Shown here piece after piece: positions 30,493 to 41,751 of a stretch of DNA of 64,000 bases. Source of the stretch: Spiroplasma sp. BIUS-1 (GTDB lineage: Bacteria > Bacillota_I > Bacilli_A > Mycoplasmatales > Mycoplasmataceae); assembly GCF_010365805.1 (NCBI RefSeq), contig NZ_CP048386.1, positions 558,001 to 622,000 of the forward strand, read 5' to 3'. Position 1 is the stretch's first letter. Every line of letters begins with the position of its first letter. Made by a program: the position numbers and the translations under genes. The notes beneath the pieces were generated by a model that saw nothing but the letters and a program-made list of their open reading frames with translations, was not told where the DNA came from and made no database searches.

Positions 30493-30522
30493 TAAAAAAA
30501 ATAAGTTTAAAAACTTATTTTT
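30493..30522 (-). terminator. Rho-independent terminator
   Basis: AAAATAAGTTT/AAACTTATTTT stem with a 2-base loop, ending the 30524 gene on the minus strand. Confidence 0.75.
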
Positions 30523-30523
30523 A

Positions 30524-32260
30524 CTAATTCTTTTTATAAATAAAACTTGTTGTAAAGTACTCAATTGTTGAAATACCTGCAATATGAACTGTATATCCAT
30601 TTACATTTATTTTCGGTATTGCATTTAAAATATCATTTATAAATAAAATACCTTCAATTTTTAAATCAACATTTTCATCTATTTCTAAACCAAGTTTTTT
30701 AAGTTGTTTTTTAAGTTTCTTAATGTCTTTTGAAACAAAACCAAACACTTTCGAAAACATTTGTTGAGCTATTTTTGCATCCGACAAGAATGTGTCAATT
30801 GTTCTTTTAGCATTTAATCAATCAATGTTTTCTTCAGAATAAAAGTTTGTAAGTACAAACAATAATCTGTTTGCTGTTGGATCAAACAACAAAGTATTTG
30901 CTAAAACATTTTCTGGTGTATGCATTTTACTTTCTATAAAGAAAGGAATATCATTTAAGTCAAGTGCTTTCATTACTTTAAAACGTTTTTCAATTCTTAA
31001 TAATTGATCATTTATTATTTCATGATAATCTTTTCTTAACTTTGTATTAAATGTTTTTGATAAAGTTTTATCAAAGAAATGATATTGCTTTTGCATGTGA
31101 TAAGACATTCAAATAAATTCTGGGAAAGACAATAAGACAATATCTTTATTAGAGTTTTTAAATTCAAATATTGGTCTTTTATAAACTTCATTATAGAAAT
31201 CATCTAATTTTAAATTTTTATAGTCTTCAAATTTTCTATCAAAAGTTAAGTATTTAATTATGAAATCTATTTCTTCATTAGTATATATTTTTTCACTTAC
31301 CGCTCCTGCTTCAGTGAATAATGTTTTTGATAATTCCAAAACATTATACTTTGTATTTTTTAAATATATTTTTTTAATCTCATCAGCCACTATAAAGTAT
31401 TCATCTAAACTTACAGTTCCAACTAAATTTAATTCTTTATAGTAATCTCTAATTTTATTTTCTAAAGTTATGTAGTAAGGTTCTAAACTTCAGTCTCTTA
31501 AATCTTGAACTGTTGATTCTTTCTTTAAGTTTTCTTCTTCAAAACCTTCTTCATCAAAAAATTTGTCATAGTCCATTGGAGATAAAACGTTATTTTTTAT
31601 TTTTGGATAAACTCTTTTTGTATCATCATATTTAAATTTGTAATCACTTAGATCACAAGAAAATTTAATGTATGTATACATTCAAAGATATAAGAAAATA
31701 TCTTTGTATGCTTCAAGTGAGTAAAGATTCTTTTCGCTATACTCATCCATTCTTTCAAAAATATTTAATGTTTCTTCATTTTCTTCCATAATGAAATATC
31801 CGAAAGTTGAAAGTGTTTCATAATATTCTTTTAAACTTTTTTTATAAATATGATAACTAAATTTTTCATTTCCAAATTTAAAAACTCTAAGATCAACATT
31901 ATAAATTAATTTGTTTATTGTTGATAGTAAAACATATTCTTGAGAAACCAATCTAGCTCCAAGAAAAATAGAACTTGTAAAGAGAGCTTTTGAAATTATT
32001 TTTTCTCCAGCATCTCTTATCTTTGTAAATTTTTTTGTACTTTTATTATAAGAATTATTTATATAAAACTCATATCTATCTTTTATTTTTTCTTCCACAC
32101 TTGTTTTTAAAGCATGCATATTATTTTCGTATTTTTTAAATAGTAAGAAAACATTTTCTAAGTCTTCACCTTTTATGCCAAAATATTCGAAGTAATTTAA
32201 TTTATCTTCAAAGTCATAAAAACCGTTTTTACCAGAAATTTTATTAAAGTGTTTTTCCAT
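30524..32260 (-). CDS. Large protein of unknown function, 578 residues
   Basis: Not recognised. One continuous frame through several TGA Trp codons. Rich in Phe, Tyr and Lys with many aromatic and charged residues; no signal peptide or clear membrane segment. The C-terminal part (about 500-565) contains short Lys-rich helices (KKLKKQLKKLG) and a final beta-rich stretch. The ATG at 32260 follows AGAGG. It stands alone between two hairpins, so it is a single-gene unit. A cytoplasmic role seems likely. Nothing further can be supported. Confidence 0.7.
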
Positions 32261-32322
32261 AAGCACCTCTTCAAAACATTAAGTATATTATACTCTTTTT
32301 TGTATCCTTTTTATATAGCTCA

Positions 32323-32360
32323 GTAAAGTAAAAGCACATATTTATGTGCTTTTACTTTAC
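32323..32360 (-). terminator. Perfect 18-bp hairpin, probable terminator
   Basis: Arms of 18 bases pair perfectly with only a 2-base loop (TT), just past the stop of the 32363 gene. It lacks a long T run directly after the stem on the minus strand, so termination strength is uncertain. Confidence 0.6.
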
Positions 32361-32362
32361 AT

Positions 32363-32608
32363 TTAAATAGCTTTGTAATCTTTTAATAAACAGTTCTCGC
32401 ATAAATTTTTAATTCTGTTTAATTGAGTTAAAGACATGTATTTAGATTTATTGTCGCAATTATCGCATTTTAAATTATCATTGTTTGTAAGTTTAAAATT
32501 AGTTTCTTTAATTGCACAATCTTTACAAACTAAAGTAACTATATTTAGCTGATTTACTTTTTTAAAATCAGCTGTTTTTTTACAATTCACACAAATATTT
32601 TCTTTCAT
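32363..32608 (-). CDS. Small protein with four CxxC pairs
   Basis: An 81-residue protein with CVNC, CKDC, CDNC and CENC motifs, spaced so that two small zinc ribbons are likely. No membrane segment. The ATG at 32608 is preferred over a GTG three codons upstream. The ribosome-binding site is weak. Downstream of the structured region 32640-33000 and read in the same direction. A nucleic-acid or protein-interaction role would be typical for paired ribbons, but this is not proven. Confidence 0.65.
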   Translation of the reverse strand: MKENICVNCKKTADFKKVNQLNIVTLVCKDCAIKETNFKLTNNDNLKCDNCDNKSKYMSLTQLNRIKNLCENCLLKDYKAI

Positions 32609-32699
32609 TTTGATCACTTGCTTTCTTTAAGATAATTATATTTTAAAAAAACAATAAAACATTAAATAAATTAGTATTAAAAAGATTATTTTGATAAAA

Positions 32700-32744
32700 A
32701 AAGTTAAAAAAAGTTAAAAAAATTTGATTTCTCTAATTTTTTTT
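32700..32744 (-). terminator. Terminator-like hairpin inside the structured intergenic region
   Basis: AAAAAAATT/AATTTTTTT stem with a 10-base loop and several T runs downstream on the minus strand. It could end a small RNA or attenuate the 32363 gene. Confidence 0.5.
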
Positions 32745-32971
32745 GATATATTTAATTATGTCCTTTTGGACACGACTATAACGGTTAAACTATGTAAAAC
32801 ACAGTTACATCACTTATCTGTGAATCATTCTTTAATTCAATATAACATCCTTTCTTTCGATTAGGTCACTTGTATTGGTTATAGTCTATAAGTGACCTTT
32901 CATTACTCATTCATATCTTTTTAATTATTAGCAAATCAATTACATATGCGAAAGCATGATTAATAATATAT

Positions 32972-33006
32972 AAAAAAAATACGCTTACCCTAAAGCGTAT
33001 TTTTTT
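32972..33006. terminator. Bidirectional terminator
   Basis: AATACGCTT/AAGCGTATT stem with A and T runs on both sides, downstream of the 33022 gene. Confidence 0.8.
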
Positions 33007-33021
33007 CGTCTATTATTACTT

Positions 33022-33636
33022 TTATTTATTTCTTTTTCTATAAAGTGGTGCTGTCATTCAAATATGAATAAACATAAACAACAGAGGCATTAATGATTGA
33101 CCAATTCAGTAAATTGCAGCTTGATTTGAATTTGCAATTGCATAACCTGGTTTATTGTTTAAACTATAACCAATTGTCAGATCATTCATCATTATTATTC
33201 AAGATATTGATAAAGAAACAAATAATAAAATTAATATTTTTGAAGTTATATCAATTGTTTTTGCTTTTTTAAAACCTCTTCAAATGAATAGATTTATAAA
33301 ACTCAAAAATATTAAAAAACATTGGACACTTAACATAATAACTACAAATGTATCAAAAATAGAAGTATAAGAAGAAAAAATACCTACATTTGATGACCAT
33401 AAACTTTCCACTAATAAATGAATATGACCAAAAGCTACAGTTATTGTTGTATTTAAAGCTATTTGTGGCGCTATAAAGCTATTGGGATTAAAATCTAATC
33501 CTTTAAAAATAATTGTTACATTGTTATATGAGTCATGGTATTCAAATCCTAATAAGCAAAAATAAAGAAAGAAGTATGCCAAAACTATTATATTAATTAT
33601 TAATAAAGCATACTTTGCTGGTAATCTGAAATTCAT
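33022..33636 (-). CDS. Polytopic membrane protein, 204 residues
   Basis: Not recognised. Five or six hydrophobic segments are visible (about residues 10-30, 55-75, 90-115, 130-150 and 170-195), with a basic C-terminus (YRKRNK). The long loop after the first helix has several Asn and Asp residues and may be outside. The ATG follows AGAGGG. Transporter or sensor function is possible but unsupported. Confidence 0.7.
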
Positions 33637-33684
33637 ATTTGGCCCTCTTTTTTTTAATCTTTTATTATTTTACTAAAAAATAAA

Positions 33685-33710
33685 GCAAAAACCAACTATA
33701 TAGTTGGTTT
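33685..33710 (-). terminator. Rho-independent terminator of the surface-protein operon
   Basis: A 22-base perfect palindrome (AAACCAACTAT and its complement), followed by a T run on the minus strand; it contains the stop codon of the 33696 gene. Confidence 0.75.
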
Positions 33711-36392
33711 ATAAGTATTAAATAAATAATATGTTGAAACTTTAATTTTATTATTTTTTAAACTATCAGTTCCGCTTCCTTCTCCGCTAGAATTTGGTTC
33801 TATTGTAACACTTATTTCCAGCGGTTTAGATTTACCTTCTGGAAAATCAAAGTTTTCACTTAGAGTTAATGTTGCAGTAAAAATGACTGTTTGTTTTTCG
33901 TCATAAGAAGTTGAATTTACTTTTTTTTCAATTTTTGAACTTGCAATTCCTAAAAAATCAGATACTTTTACTTTTTCAAGAGCTTCCAAAGCATCTTTCT
34001 CACTTTCAAAAGGTTGAACTACAGCTTTATTTAAAGCAGCTTCATATTCTTCAACTTGAGCTACATTTTTTACTTCTTCTTGAATATTTGCTTCGATATC
34101 AAACTCAAGAGATTTATTTTCTGGAACTTTAAATCCCTCTTTTAAAGTTAAAACAACTTCAAAAGTAGTTATTTTTGTTTCGGCTGATGATTTTGTTTTA
34201 ATGGTTATTTTGCTTGTTTCTATACCTTCATAAATTTTGATATCAACTTTATTTAATTTATCAAGTGCTTCATCATCACTTTTAAAAGGACCATTTGCAA
34301 CAGTTTTTAGTTCATTTTCATAACCGTCAATATCTGCATCACTATCTTCTTTTGTTACATTTACATTAAAAGTAAAATCTAAAGCTCCGGTATGAGAAAC
34401 AGTAATTTGTGTTTCTCCTTTTTTAATTCCTGTAATAACTATTTCTTTGCCTACAATTTCAGCAGTAGCTATTTGCAGATCTTTAGAATTAACTGTTGTT
34501 TTTCCATCTCCTGGATTACTTACTGTAAATTTAACTTTGAGTTCTTTGCCAACTTCCACACTTTGATTTTCAATCTTAGAAATAACTGGAGTTTCTGGTG
34601 TTGGAGTTGAATCTTTAGTTACTTTCACAACAAATGTAACATCTTCTCCTCCAGAGTAAGATAGTGTTATATTTGCATTTCCTTCTTTAAAAGCTTCTAT
34701 TTTTAAAGTTTTGTCTTTAACCTCTACTTTAACTACATTTTCATCATCTGAAAATGCTGTTAATTTTGTGTTTTCATCTGGATTAGTTATTTCAATATTT
34801 AAATCAATAGTTGAACCTTCATTTAATGTTTGGTCTTCTGGTTTAACAATTACTGGTTTGACTGTAATATTAGCTTTAACTTCAAATTTTTCTGAATCTT
34901 TTCCACTAGCCAAAACAAATGTTTCATCAATCGGAACAATTACAACATCAAAAGTTTTTGTAGATGTTCCATAATTTTTACTTAAAGCAACTGATTTGAT
35001 TTTTAAACCATCATCAAGATTTGTACTTTTTATTACTTCAATTGCTTTATCTTCATTTTCGAAAGTTTTATCTTTTGTTGATTCATTTAATTGAGTTTGA
35101 ACATTTTTAGTTGATACACTTGTTGGTTGTGCTGGTTTTTTAACAGTAGTTGTTATATTGTAAGGACCTTTATCACTTTCTTTTTCAAATTTGTATTTAT
35201 CTTTATCATTTAATGCAAGTGTTACTGCAAAAGTAATTGTTTCATCTTCATCATCTTTTAAATCACTTTTTTGTTTGCTACTTGATTGTTTTACAGTATC
35301 GATTTTTAATCCTTTTTTAGAAAGATCAACGTCTTTTATTGCTTTTTCAGCTTCTAATTTATCTTTGTAAGGGGTTTTACTTAATTTACTTTCAATTTCT
35401 TTTTCAATTCCAGAAACATCCACTGCTATTAAGGCCTCTTTTGCAGTAACAGAAAAACTTCTTGTATTTTCCCCATAAACTATATCGACTTTTACTTCAC
35501 CTGATCCGGTTACTTCTAAAACTACACCACTTTTACCTGTTGAATTGTAATTATTAGTTCATTCACCTTTTGCAGGTCCATCTACTTTAATTTCAGGATC
35601 TGATAATCCTTCTTGTTTTTTTAGTTTTATTTCAACAAAGAAAGGTTCTCCAACTCTTGGGTTTTCTTTTGGTAAAACAGGTTTTCCTAATGGATTTGAG
35701 CTTGCAAAAAACTTTATGTAAGCAAAATATCCTCCAGCTGCAACTCCAGCAACTAAAGTGATAGAAGCCAATGCAATCATTAGATTTCTAAAACCTTTAC
35801 CTTTTGGTTTTTCAGTCTTAACAACTTTTACTTCTTTTTTAGAAACTCTCTCTTCTTTTCTTGGTTTTCTTTCTTCAAAGTACTCATCACTGTATGTATC
35901 ATCATTTCATTGTGAGTCTAATGTATCTGTTGAATCATTATATTCTCTATGACTTCTTTTTGAAGATCTTTTTGGTTCACTTTTTGAAACACCACTTCTT
36001 CTACTATTTGAAAGAATAGATTTTAATATACTAATTTCTTCTAAAACTTCTTTATTATCTTCTAAAACTAAATCAACTTTTTCACTAAGTTCTTTTATTT
36101 TATTTTCAATAGAAGAATTTATTTGTGAGTTATTAAAATTATTTGAGTTATTATGTGAGCATGAATTATTATTTGATCCATGACATGAATTGTTATTTGA
36201 ACAATGGTTAGCATGATTTATCATTGGTATACTAAAAAATTGTCCATAGTTTTGTGGAGCAACATTATTTAGCCCTTGCATATTTTGTATATATGCTGTT
36301 GCATCCATTAAACGAGAAAACTTAGAAACTACTACACCTGTAAATGAATTAACTACACAATACATACCATCAATTATATTTATAAAATACAT
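33696..36392 (-). CDS. Large surface protein: N-terminal module, Asn/Ser/His linker, membrane anchor, Ig-like repeats
   Basis: An 898-residue protein. Seen in order: a ~45-residue N-terminal module shared with the 36556 gene; a linker (about 55-95) rich in Asn, Ser, His and Cys; a coiled coil (about 95-125); a Ser/Arg-rich basic stretch; one membrane helix near 205-229; and a long extracellular part with four modules of about 70-90 residues containing a helix such as EKDALEAL, plus two Ig/Big-2-like domains near 460-600. The helix precedes the extracellular part, so the N-terminus lies inside. Last gene of a five-gene operon. The role may be adhesion or surface coat; that is inference. In-frame TGA codons encode Trp. 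Confidence 0.8.
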
Positions 36393-36472
36393 ATTTTGAC
36401 CCTCACTTAAAATAGTAAATTTTCACTATTAAGATTATATCACATTTCAACACTCATTAATTTAGTGCTTTT

Positions 36473-36521
36473 AAATATCAAAAATCAATAGTAATTTATT
36501 TTCTATTGTTTTTTGATATTT
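36473..36521 (-). terminator. Long hairpin between the 36556 and 33696 genes
   Basis: Nineteen-base arms with one mismatch and an 11-base loop, after the stop of the 36556 gene. It may terminate or stabilise the transcript and could lower expression of the large surface protein. Confidence 0.6.
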
Positions 36522-36555
36522 ATTTGTATTTTATAAATTAATATCAGGTATTTTA

Positions 36556-37098
36556 TTACTCTTCTAATTTTTTTAAAAAGTTAGCTAAATCTTTTTCACT
36601 TATCACATCTGTTCTTTCGATCTCCATAGTTTTTTCAATTTCTTTTTTAACTTTTATTTCATTATTTTTGTAAGGTTTTTTTCTATTTTTAAAGTTTTTC
36701 GTTTTAGTCTTAGTTTTATTGCGAATTTTGTTTTTTTCTTTTTTATTACTGTGAGTTTCTTTGTTTGGTAAATTTATATTATTATTAAAAAATGTACCGG
36801 ATTTATTTTTAGAATAACTTTCTGAAGTTTTTGTACTCTCCAATTCAATTGGAGTTGGGTTTTGGTAAGGAACATTTATAGTTATGTTTCCATAACTAAC
36901 CGCTGGAGGATTTGAAATAATATCGTTTTCTTTTATTGGCAAGTTTCCAATCGGTTTTGTGTTGTTTAAAAAAGAAATTTGGTAATTAAGAGCTCAAGCA
37001 AACTGCTGAGCATCTTGAAAATTATTGAACTTATATATTACATTCATATTTTTATCAAGAACCAAAAATTCATTGTTAATGCACATTACATAATTCAT
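36556..37098 (-). CDS. Basic protein sharing an N-terminal module with the large surface protein
   Basis: A 180-residue protein. Residues 1-45 match the start of the 898-residue protein in pattern: a short beta hairpin (CINNEFLVLDKN) then a helix after KFNNFQDA. The rest is disordered, with a Pro/Asn-rich part and a strongly basic Lys/Arg/Asn/Thr stretch at about 105-155, ending in a short helix. No membrane segment or signal peptide. It lies between the ABC ATPase (20-base gap, AAGGAG) and the surface protein. It may be a cytoplasmic partner that meets the same target through the shared module. Confidence 0.72.
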
Positions 37099-37118
37099 AA
37101 ATTTTCTCCTTAATATAA

Positions 37119-38051
37119 TTATTCTGTATTTTTCTTAGATTCAATTGCTTTATTTATAGCTTCAATATTTACAGGTAGCTTTACTAGGTTTTCCAACAAT
37201 AGTAGGTTTTTAATTAAATAGACAATTAAATAGTTAAGTTGCTTATAGTCTTTAATTGATACAACTAATGAGTTTTCATTTTCATCATATTTAAAACTTT
37301 TAATATTTTTTTCTGATAAAAATTTTCTGAAGCTAACAATATCAAAACTATCTTTAATAAATATTTTAAATTTTGAGTAAATGTCTAATTCTTCTTTAGA
37401 TCCTTCAAATATTTTATTTCCACTTTCAAGAACAACATAGTCATCAATAATATCTGCAATCTCATCAATGTTGTGAGCAGTTATTATTATAGTTTTTCCT
37501 TCATTGGTGTATTTTATTAATAAGTTTTTTACTCTATTTCTTCAAACCGAATCTAAATTAGCACCTGGTTCGTCAAGTATTAATATTTCAGGTTCTTTTA
37601 TAAAACACATTATAAGATTAATTCTATTTTTCATTCCTCATGAGAAATCTTTTAGTTTTTTATTTTTACTTTCTCATAAATCAAAAAATGTTAATCAATG
37701 CTCTACTCTTCTTTTAGCTTCGTTTGAGTTAATACCAAATATGATACACATATTTAATAAATACTTGTAAGCAGATATTTCATATAATGAAAAATCCATT
37801 TGGACATAAAATCCTATTTTGCTATTAATTTTATAATAGTGTCTTGATTTTCTACTTACATTGTCTACATTTATATTTCCTTTAAATTTTTTAATAGTGC
37901 CTATCAAAGAGTTTATTAAAACACTTTTACCACTACCACTATCTCCAAGCAGTCCAAGAACTTTACCTTTTCTTACTTTAAAATTTATTGGTCCAATTTT
38001 ATTGTTCTTGAAAACTTTTTCAAAGTTCTCAAATGTTATTAAATGACTCAT
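37119..38051 (-). CDS. ABC transporter ATP-binding protein
   Basis: A 310-residue ATPase. Seen: Walker A GDSGSGKS at residues 36-43, a degenerate signature (DFSWGMK in place of LSGGQ), Walker B ILILDEP near 165-171, and the switch His in ITAHN. A C-terminal extension (about 225-310) follows the nucleotide-binding domain, as in ABC-2 type exporters of the CcmA/NatA group. The ATG at 38051 follows AAAAGGAG. It lies 13 bases after the permease, so the two form one transporter. Substrate unknown. Confidence 0.88.
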
Positions 38052-38064
38052 AAGATAACTCCTT

Positions 38065-39840
38065 TTAATTAATATCAAGTTTTTTAAATTTATAATGTGA
38101 AACTCTGTTTGTTATTGCAAGGAAAACTAATTGAAATATTAAATAATAATAAACTGGTGTGAAGTTATTATATGTATCAGCTTCTATAATATTGTTTTCA
38201 TCTAACTTAAATGTGTATGTTACGTAAGGAAGGAAAATATTTTCTTGAGTATCAAATGATATTTTTGATATATAGTTTGGATCAAATCAAAAATCATCAT
38301 AACTAAAACCCGAAAAATAAGTATAGTTAATAAGTACGTTTGAAATAAAATTAAAATAGAAAAATAAATTATAAGAATCTCTTGAAGATTTATATTCTTT
38401 TCAATTTTGAGAATTTGTTTCAACTTTATAAGTTGTTGCCAAAATATAATTGGATGTGTATTTTATAAAATAGTTTTCTAAAACTCTTATCGTTATCATT
38501 AAAGGGTTAAAGAATCCCCCTTTTGACATATCCGTTGAAATTATTTTATTAATTTGAGAATAAGACAAAGTTAAACCATTTAAAACTACAAAACTATTTT
38601 GGTAAATATCTATTAAGTATTCTTTTTGCAAACTAAATATTTCTTGTCTGGTTTTATTTTTTATATAGCCATTTGGAAAACTACTATTACAAGAATATTC
38701 AATTTCACAACTTCCAAAAAATATAAAATCATCAAACAAGTTGTAAAATTTACTTTGAAACTCGTTGAAATATTTCATTAAGTAGTTGGAAAAATCATTT
38801 AGTTCAATTAAAACATTAAGGTTTGGATTATTTGGATTATTTTTTATTAGATTATCTAATTGTTGCATAGATATAAAAGTATTTTTTAATATGGCATGTA
38901 ATTCTATTTTATCTCCTGTTTGTCAACTTCTCAATTCAGAATCTATTCTTACAGAACTTAGTTCTACATCTTCTATAAAAATTTCTATATTCAGCTCATT
39001 AATAATTCCTAATTTCTTTCAGATCTCAATTCTTTTATTTATATTTTCTTCTGAATTAAAAGATGAAGTTCTAAATTGATTTTCTTTTTTTATAAATTCA
39101 TTATTTATAAATTTGCTTAAATTAGGATAAGCAAATTTTCCTAATTTAACATATTTTTGAAAATTAAAAGCGTCGTAAATATCACTAACCCTCTGTAGTG
39201 AAGAGGTATTTTGACTAGAAGTGAAAGTTAAGTTTTTTATATTTTCAGATGATGTTAAAAACTGGTAAGGTAAGGATGAAATAAAACCAAATGAAACAAT
39301 TAGAGTCATTACTATTGTTGTTATTTGTGTATTTACCATAAATATTAGAAAAACTATAAAATTAGTTAATAGTATAGTTATTAGAAATGAATAAACCAAA
39401 TACACTGTTGTTATTCTTAAAATCACATGATCAAAATTCATACTTGATAAAAAATCAATTAAATTAAGAATAATGTAATTTATAAGCGATAGGAAAAAAT
39501 TATTTGAAGTTATAACAACTAGAGTTGTGAAAAAAATTCTAGTTCTAGGAAGGTTTTGGGCAACCATAAAATTTAAAGTCTTATCTTCTCTTTTTTGATT
39601 AAAAAGAAAAATAGATGTTTTTAGTATATTAATAATTGTAATTACAGAAACATTTATCAAAACATAATAGTTAAAAATAATAACTTTAGTATCTGATGAA
39701 TCTATAAATAAAAGAGCAAACGCTAAAGCTAGTGTAAAAAAAATTGAAATAAAAGACATTATTATTAGACTTTTATCCGAAAGAAGATTTTTTACTTGAA
39801 ATTTGAAAACAATGTAGTTTGATATTTTTTTGTCGTACAT
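38065..39840 (-). CDS. ABC-2-like permease with large extracellular domain
   Basis: A 591-residue membrane protein. Seen: a first helix at about residues 24-48, then three or more helices up to about 190, a large soluble region (about 200-550) with KVLENYFIKY-like helices and Cys residues, and a last helix near 560-580. The layout (helix, large outside domain, helices, ATPase next door) fits ABC-2/ABC exporters of lipoproteins or peptides in mollicutes. It starts 10 bases after the lipoprotein stop and overlaps no gene. Transport direction is inferred from the ATPase type. Confidence 0.78.
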
Positions 39841-39850
39841 TTTTACTTTA

Positions 39851-41632
39851 TTAACTTGCTGCTATTACTGTTTTATTATTTCAAGTAGATGCGTTATCTA
39901 AACTGCCTGTAACTCTTATTTTGAAATAATCTATTTGGAAGGCAAAAACATATTGTCTTTTACCACTCGTAAAATTAGCATAACTTATTTTATTGTTATC
40001 TTTTTTCAATCCTCATGCAGCTCCATAACCTGAAGCAATCGAATAATAGAAATGACTTTGTCTAGAATCTCTCAATAAATTATTTCTAATTTCTGTTTGA
40101 CTAGCTTTTGCTTTTAAGTTTATATTTTTATCTATTGAAGGTTGATTTCAAGCTGCAGCAGGTCAACTTCAAGAATTATAAACCGAACCTCTATGCATTG
40201 CTCCATAAAAACCACTGTATCTTCTATTGAAATCTATTTGATAGTATTTTTGAAATGCACCTATACCACAAGCTATATTTTTTATATACAGATCAATGTA
40301 TCAATATCTTTCTTCAAAGCTATTTAATTTTTTAGGTGAATAACCTACTAATAAATCAAAGTCTGGTAAATCATGAATATAAGAACCATCAGAGAAACTT
40401 AACTTAATACCATCAACTTTAATTGAACCAAACTTAACTATTGAGTTGTGATCTATTTTTGATTCTTCCTTAGATAGTTTTCTTTGTTCATAAAAGTTAC
40501 TGATAAAGTTTGTAAGCTGTTCTTCTTCAGATTTATTTGTACTAAGAATAAAATCTTCTAATTTATCTCACCCTTGTCCAGATTCATTCTCAAAAGCTTT
40601 TTGCATATCATATAAATAAATATAATCTAAATTATTTGATGTTATAGTTCCTTTTTTGAAATCATTTGGGTTTCTTCCTCCAGAATTTAAAGTAGTACCA
40701 CCTCTAAAAGTGAAACTTCAATTAATTTTATCCACTATTTCTTTTTCAGCTTCAACAGGAGCATTTATTTCAGAAAAATATTTTGTCTTAATTAAGTTAG
40801 TTATAAATGAGCTGAAATTTTCATTTTCATTATAATGATTTAGAATCTCATTATCTAAATTTTGTAACTCAGTTTTATCAGTTTTTAAAGATGAGAAATA
40901 AATATTACTATACTCTGCACTTGTATATAAAACATCCTTTTGTATATTTTGCATCATACTGATAGATCCGTCATTAAAGGCTTTACTATCTGTTAATTGA
41001 TAAGTAAATTTATTTTTTATATTAATAGAGTCAAATTCTCCATCATTTTTTTCATAATTTACTTTTATATTGTAATCAAATTGTACATTTGCTAAATATA
41101 GTCCATCATTAGTTTCTGTTTTATAGTTACTTTTTATTTTGGCATTATCAAAATCAATCATTGTTAACTCAAATATGGGTCCTTGCAGTTTTGATAAAAT
41201 AATGTTGTATTCTTCTCTTTTAGCTAAACTATTAATCTTTTTCTCTAAAGTTTTAATATCAACCAAGTTATCAAAATCAGTTCTTAGATTTTGTTTATCT
41301 CTATCATTTAATTTACCATCTTGAACTTCTTGAACATAATCAATTGTAGATTTCTTTAAAAATTTATTTAAAGTTTGTTCTCCTTGAGCTTCAATTAAAC
41401 CAGATAAATAACTTTGTCTCTCTAGAATATGAACTGTAATAATATCAGATACTTCTACTGTGAATTTCTTTACCACTTCTTCTCTGCTTAAAGGATCTGG
41501 TGGTTCAGTTACTTCTGGATCTCCGCCACCACCTTCATTTCCTCCTCCAGAGTCACTACCACAAGCAACTACAGTTGTAGTTAGTGATGCTGTTAAAGAA
41601 AGAATAGATAATATATTTAATATTTTTTTCAT
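39851..41632 (-). CDS. Large lipoprotein, 593 residues, first gene of the ABC/surface operon
   Basis: Seen: signal peptide with lipobox VVAC (Cys24), then a Gly/Ser/Glu/Pro-rich linker and a large mature part with no recognisable domain. The C-terminal region contains many Trp, Tyr and Asn residues. The ATG at 41632 follows a strong GGAGG. It directly precedes the permease (10 bases), so it may be a substrate-binding or export-linked lipoprotein. The promoter has a T17 tract between the -10 and any -35, so the whole operon may vary in phase. Confidence 0.8.
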
Positions 41633-41661
41633 TTTACCTCCTTTTTTCCTAGAACACGATA

Positions 41662-41690
41662 ATTATAAAAAAAAAAAAAAAAACCAAGAA
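41662..41690 (-). promoter_or_regulatory. Promoter of the lipoprotein/ABC/surface operon with a T17 tract
   Basis: On the minus strand a TATAAT -10 (41662-41667) is preceded directly by T17 (41667-41683). At a 17-base spacing the -35 would be TTCTTG (41685-41690), a weak match. The ATG is about 30 bases downstream. Length changes in the tract would change spacing. Confidence 0.55.
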
Positions 41691-41751
41691 TTTGGGAAAG
41701 AAAATCAATATTAATAATTTTTTTCTTAAATAAAAGGATTTTATAAAAATA

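Larger units (their letters stand above)
32640..33021. other. Intergenic stretch with several inverted repeats; possible small RNA or leader
   Basis: The only gene-free stretch above 300 bases. It holds, on the minus strand, a perfect 9-bp inverted repeat (AGGTCACTT with AAGTGACCT, 32863-32898, 18-base loop), a GTCC/GGAC hairpin with a 4-base loop near 32760-32772, a bulged stem near 32784-32810 and a GAAA-loop hairpin near 32945-32957. It is bounded by a terminator-like hairpin (32716-32743) and a bidirectional terminator (32972-33006). No RNase P, tmRNA, SRP RNA or tRNA consensus was found by eye. Confidence 0.45.

Noticed and set aside
32756-32848. A 30-codon open frame on the minus strand within the structured intergenic region
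   Set aside because: Its ATG directly abuts the AAAGG, leaving no spacing for a ribosome-binding site, and the composition is not gene-like; the inverted repeats explain the region better.
32640-33021. RNase P RNA, tmRNA, SRP RNA or tRNA in the gene-free stretch
   Set aside because: None of their conserved cores was found on either strand by eye.
33911-34974. Plus-strand open frames inside the large surface-protein gene
   Set aside because: They are rich in Leu, Phe and Ser as expected for the complement of a Lys/Glu-rich gene, and have no ribosome-binding sites.
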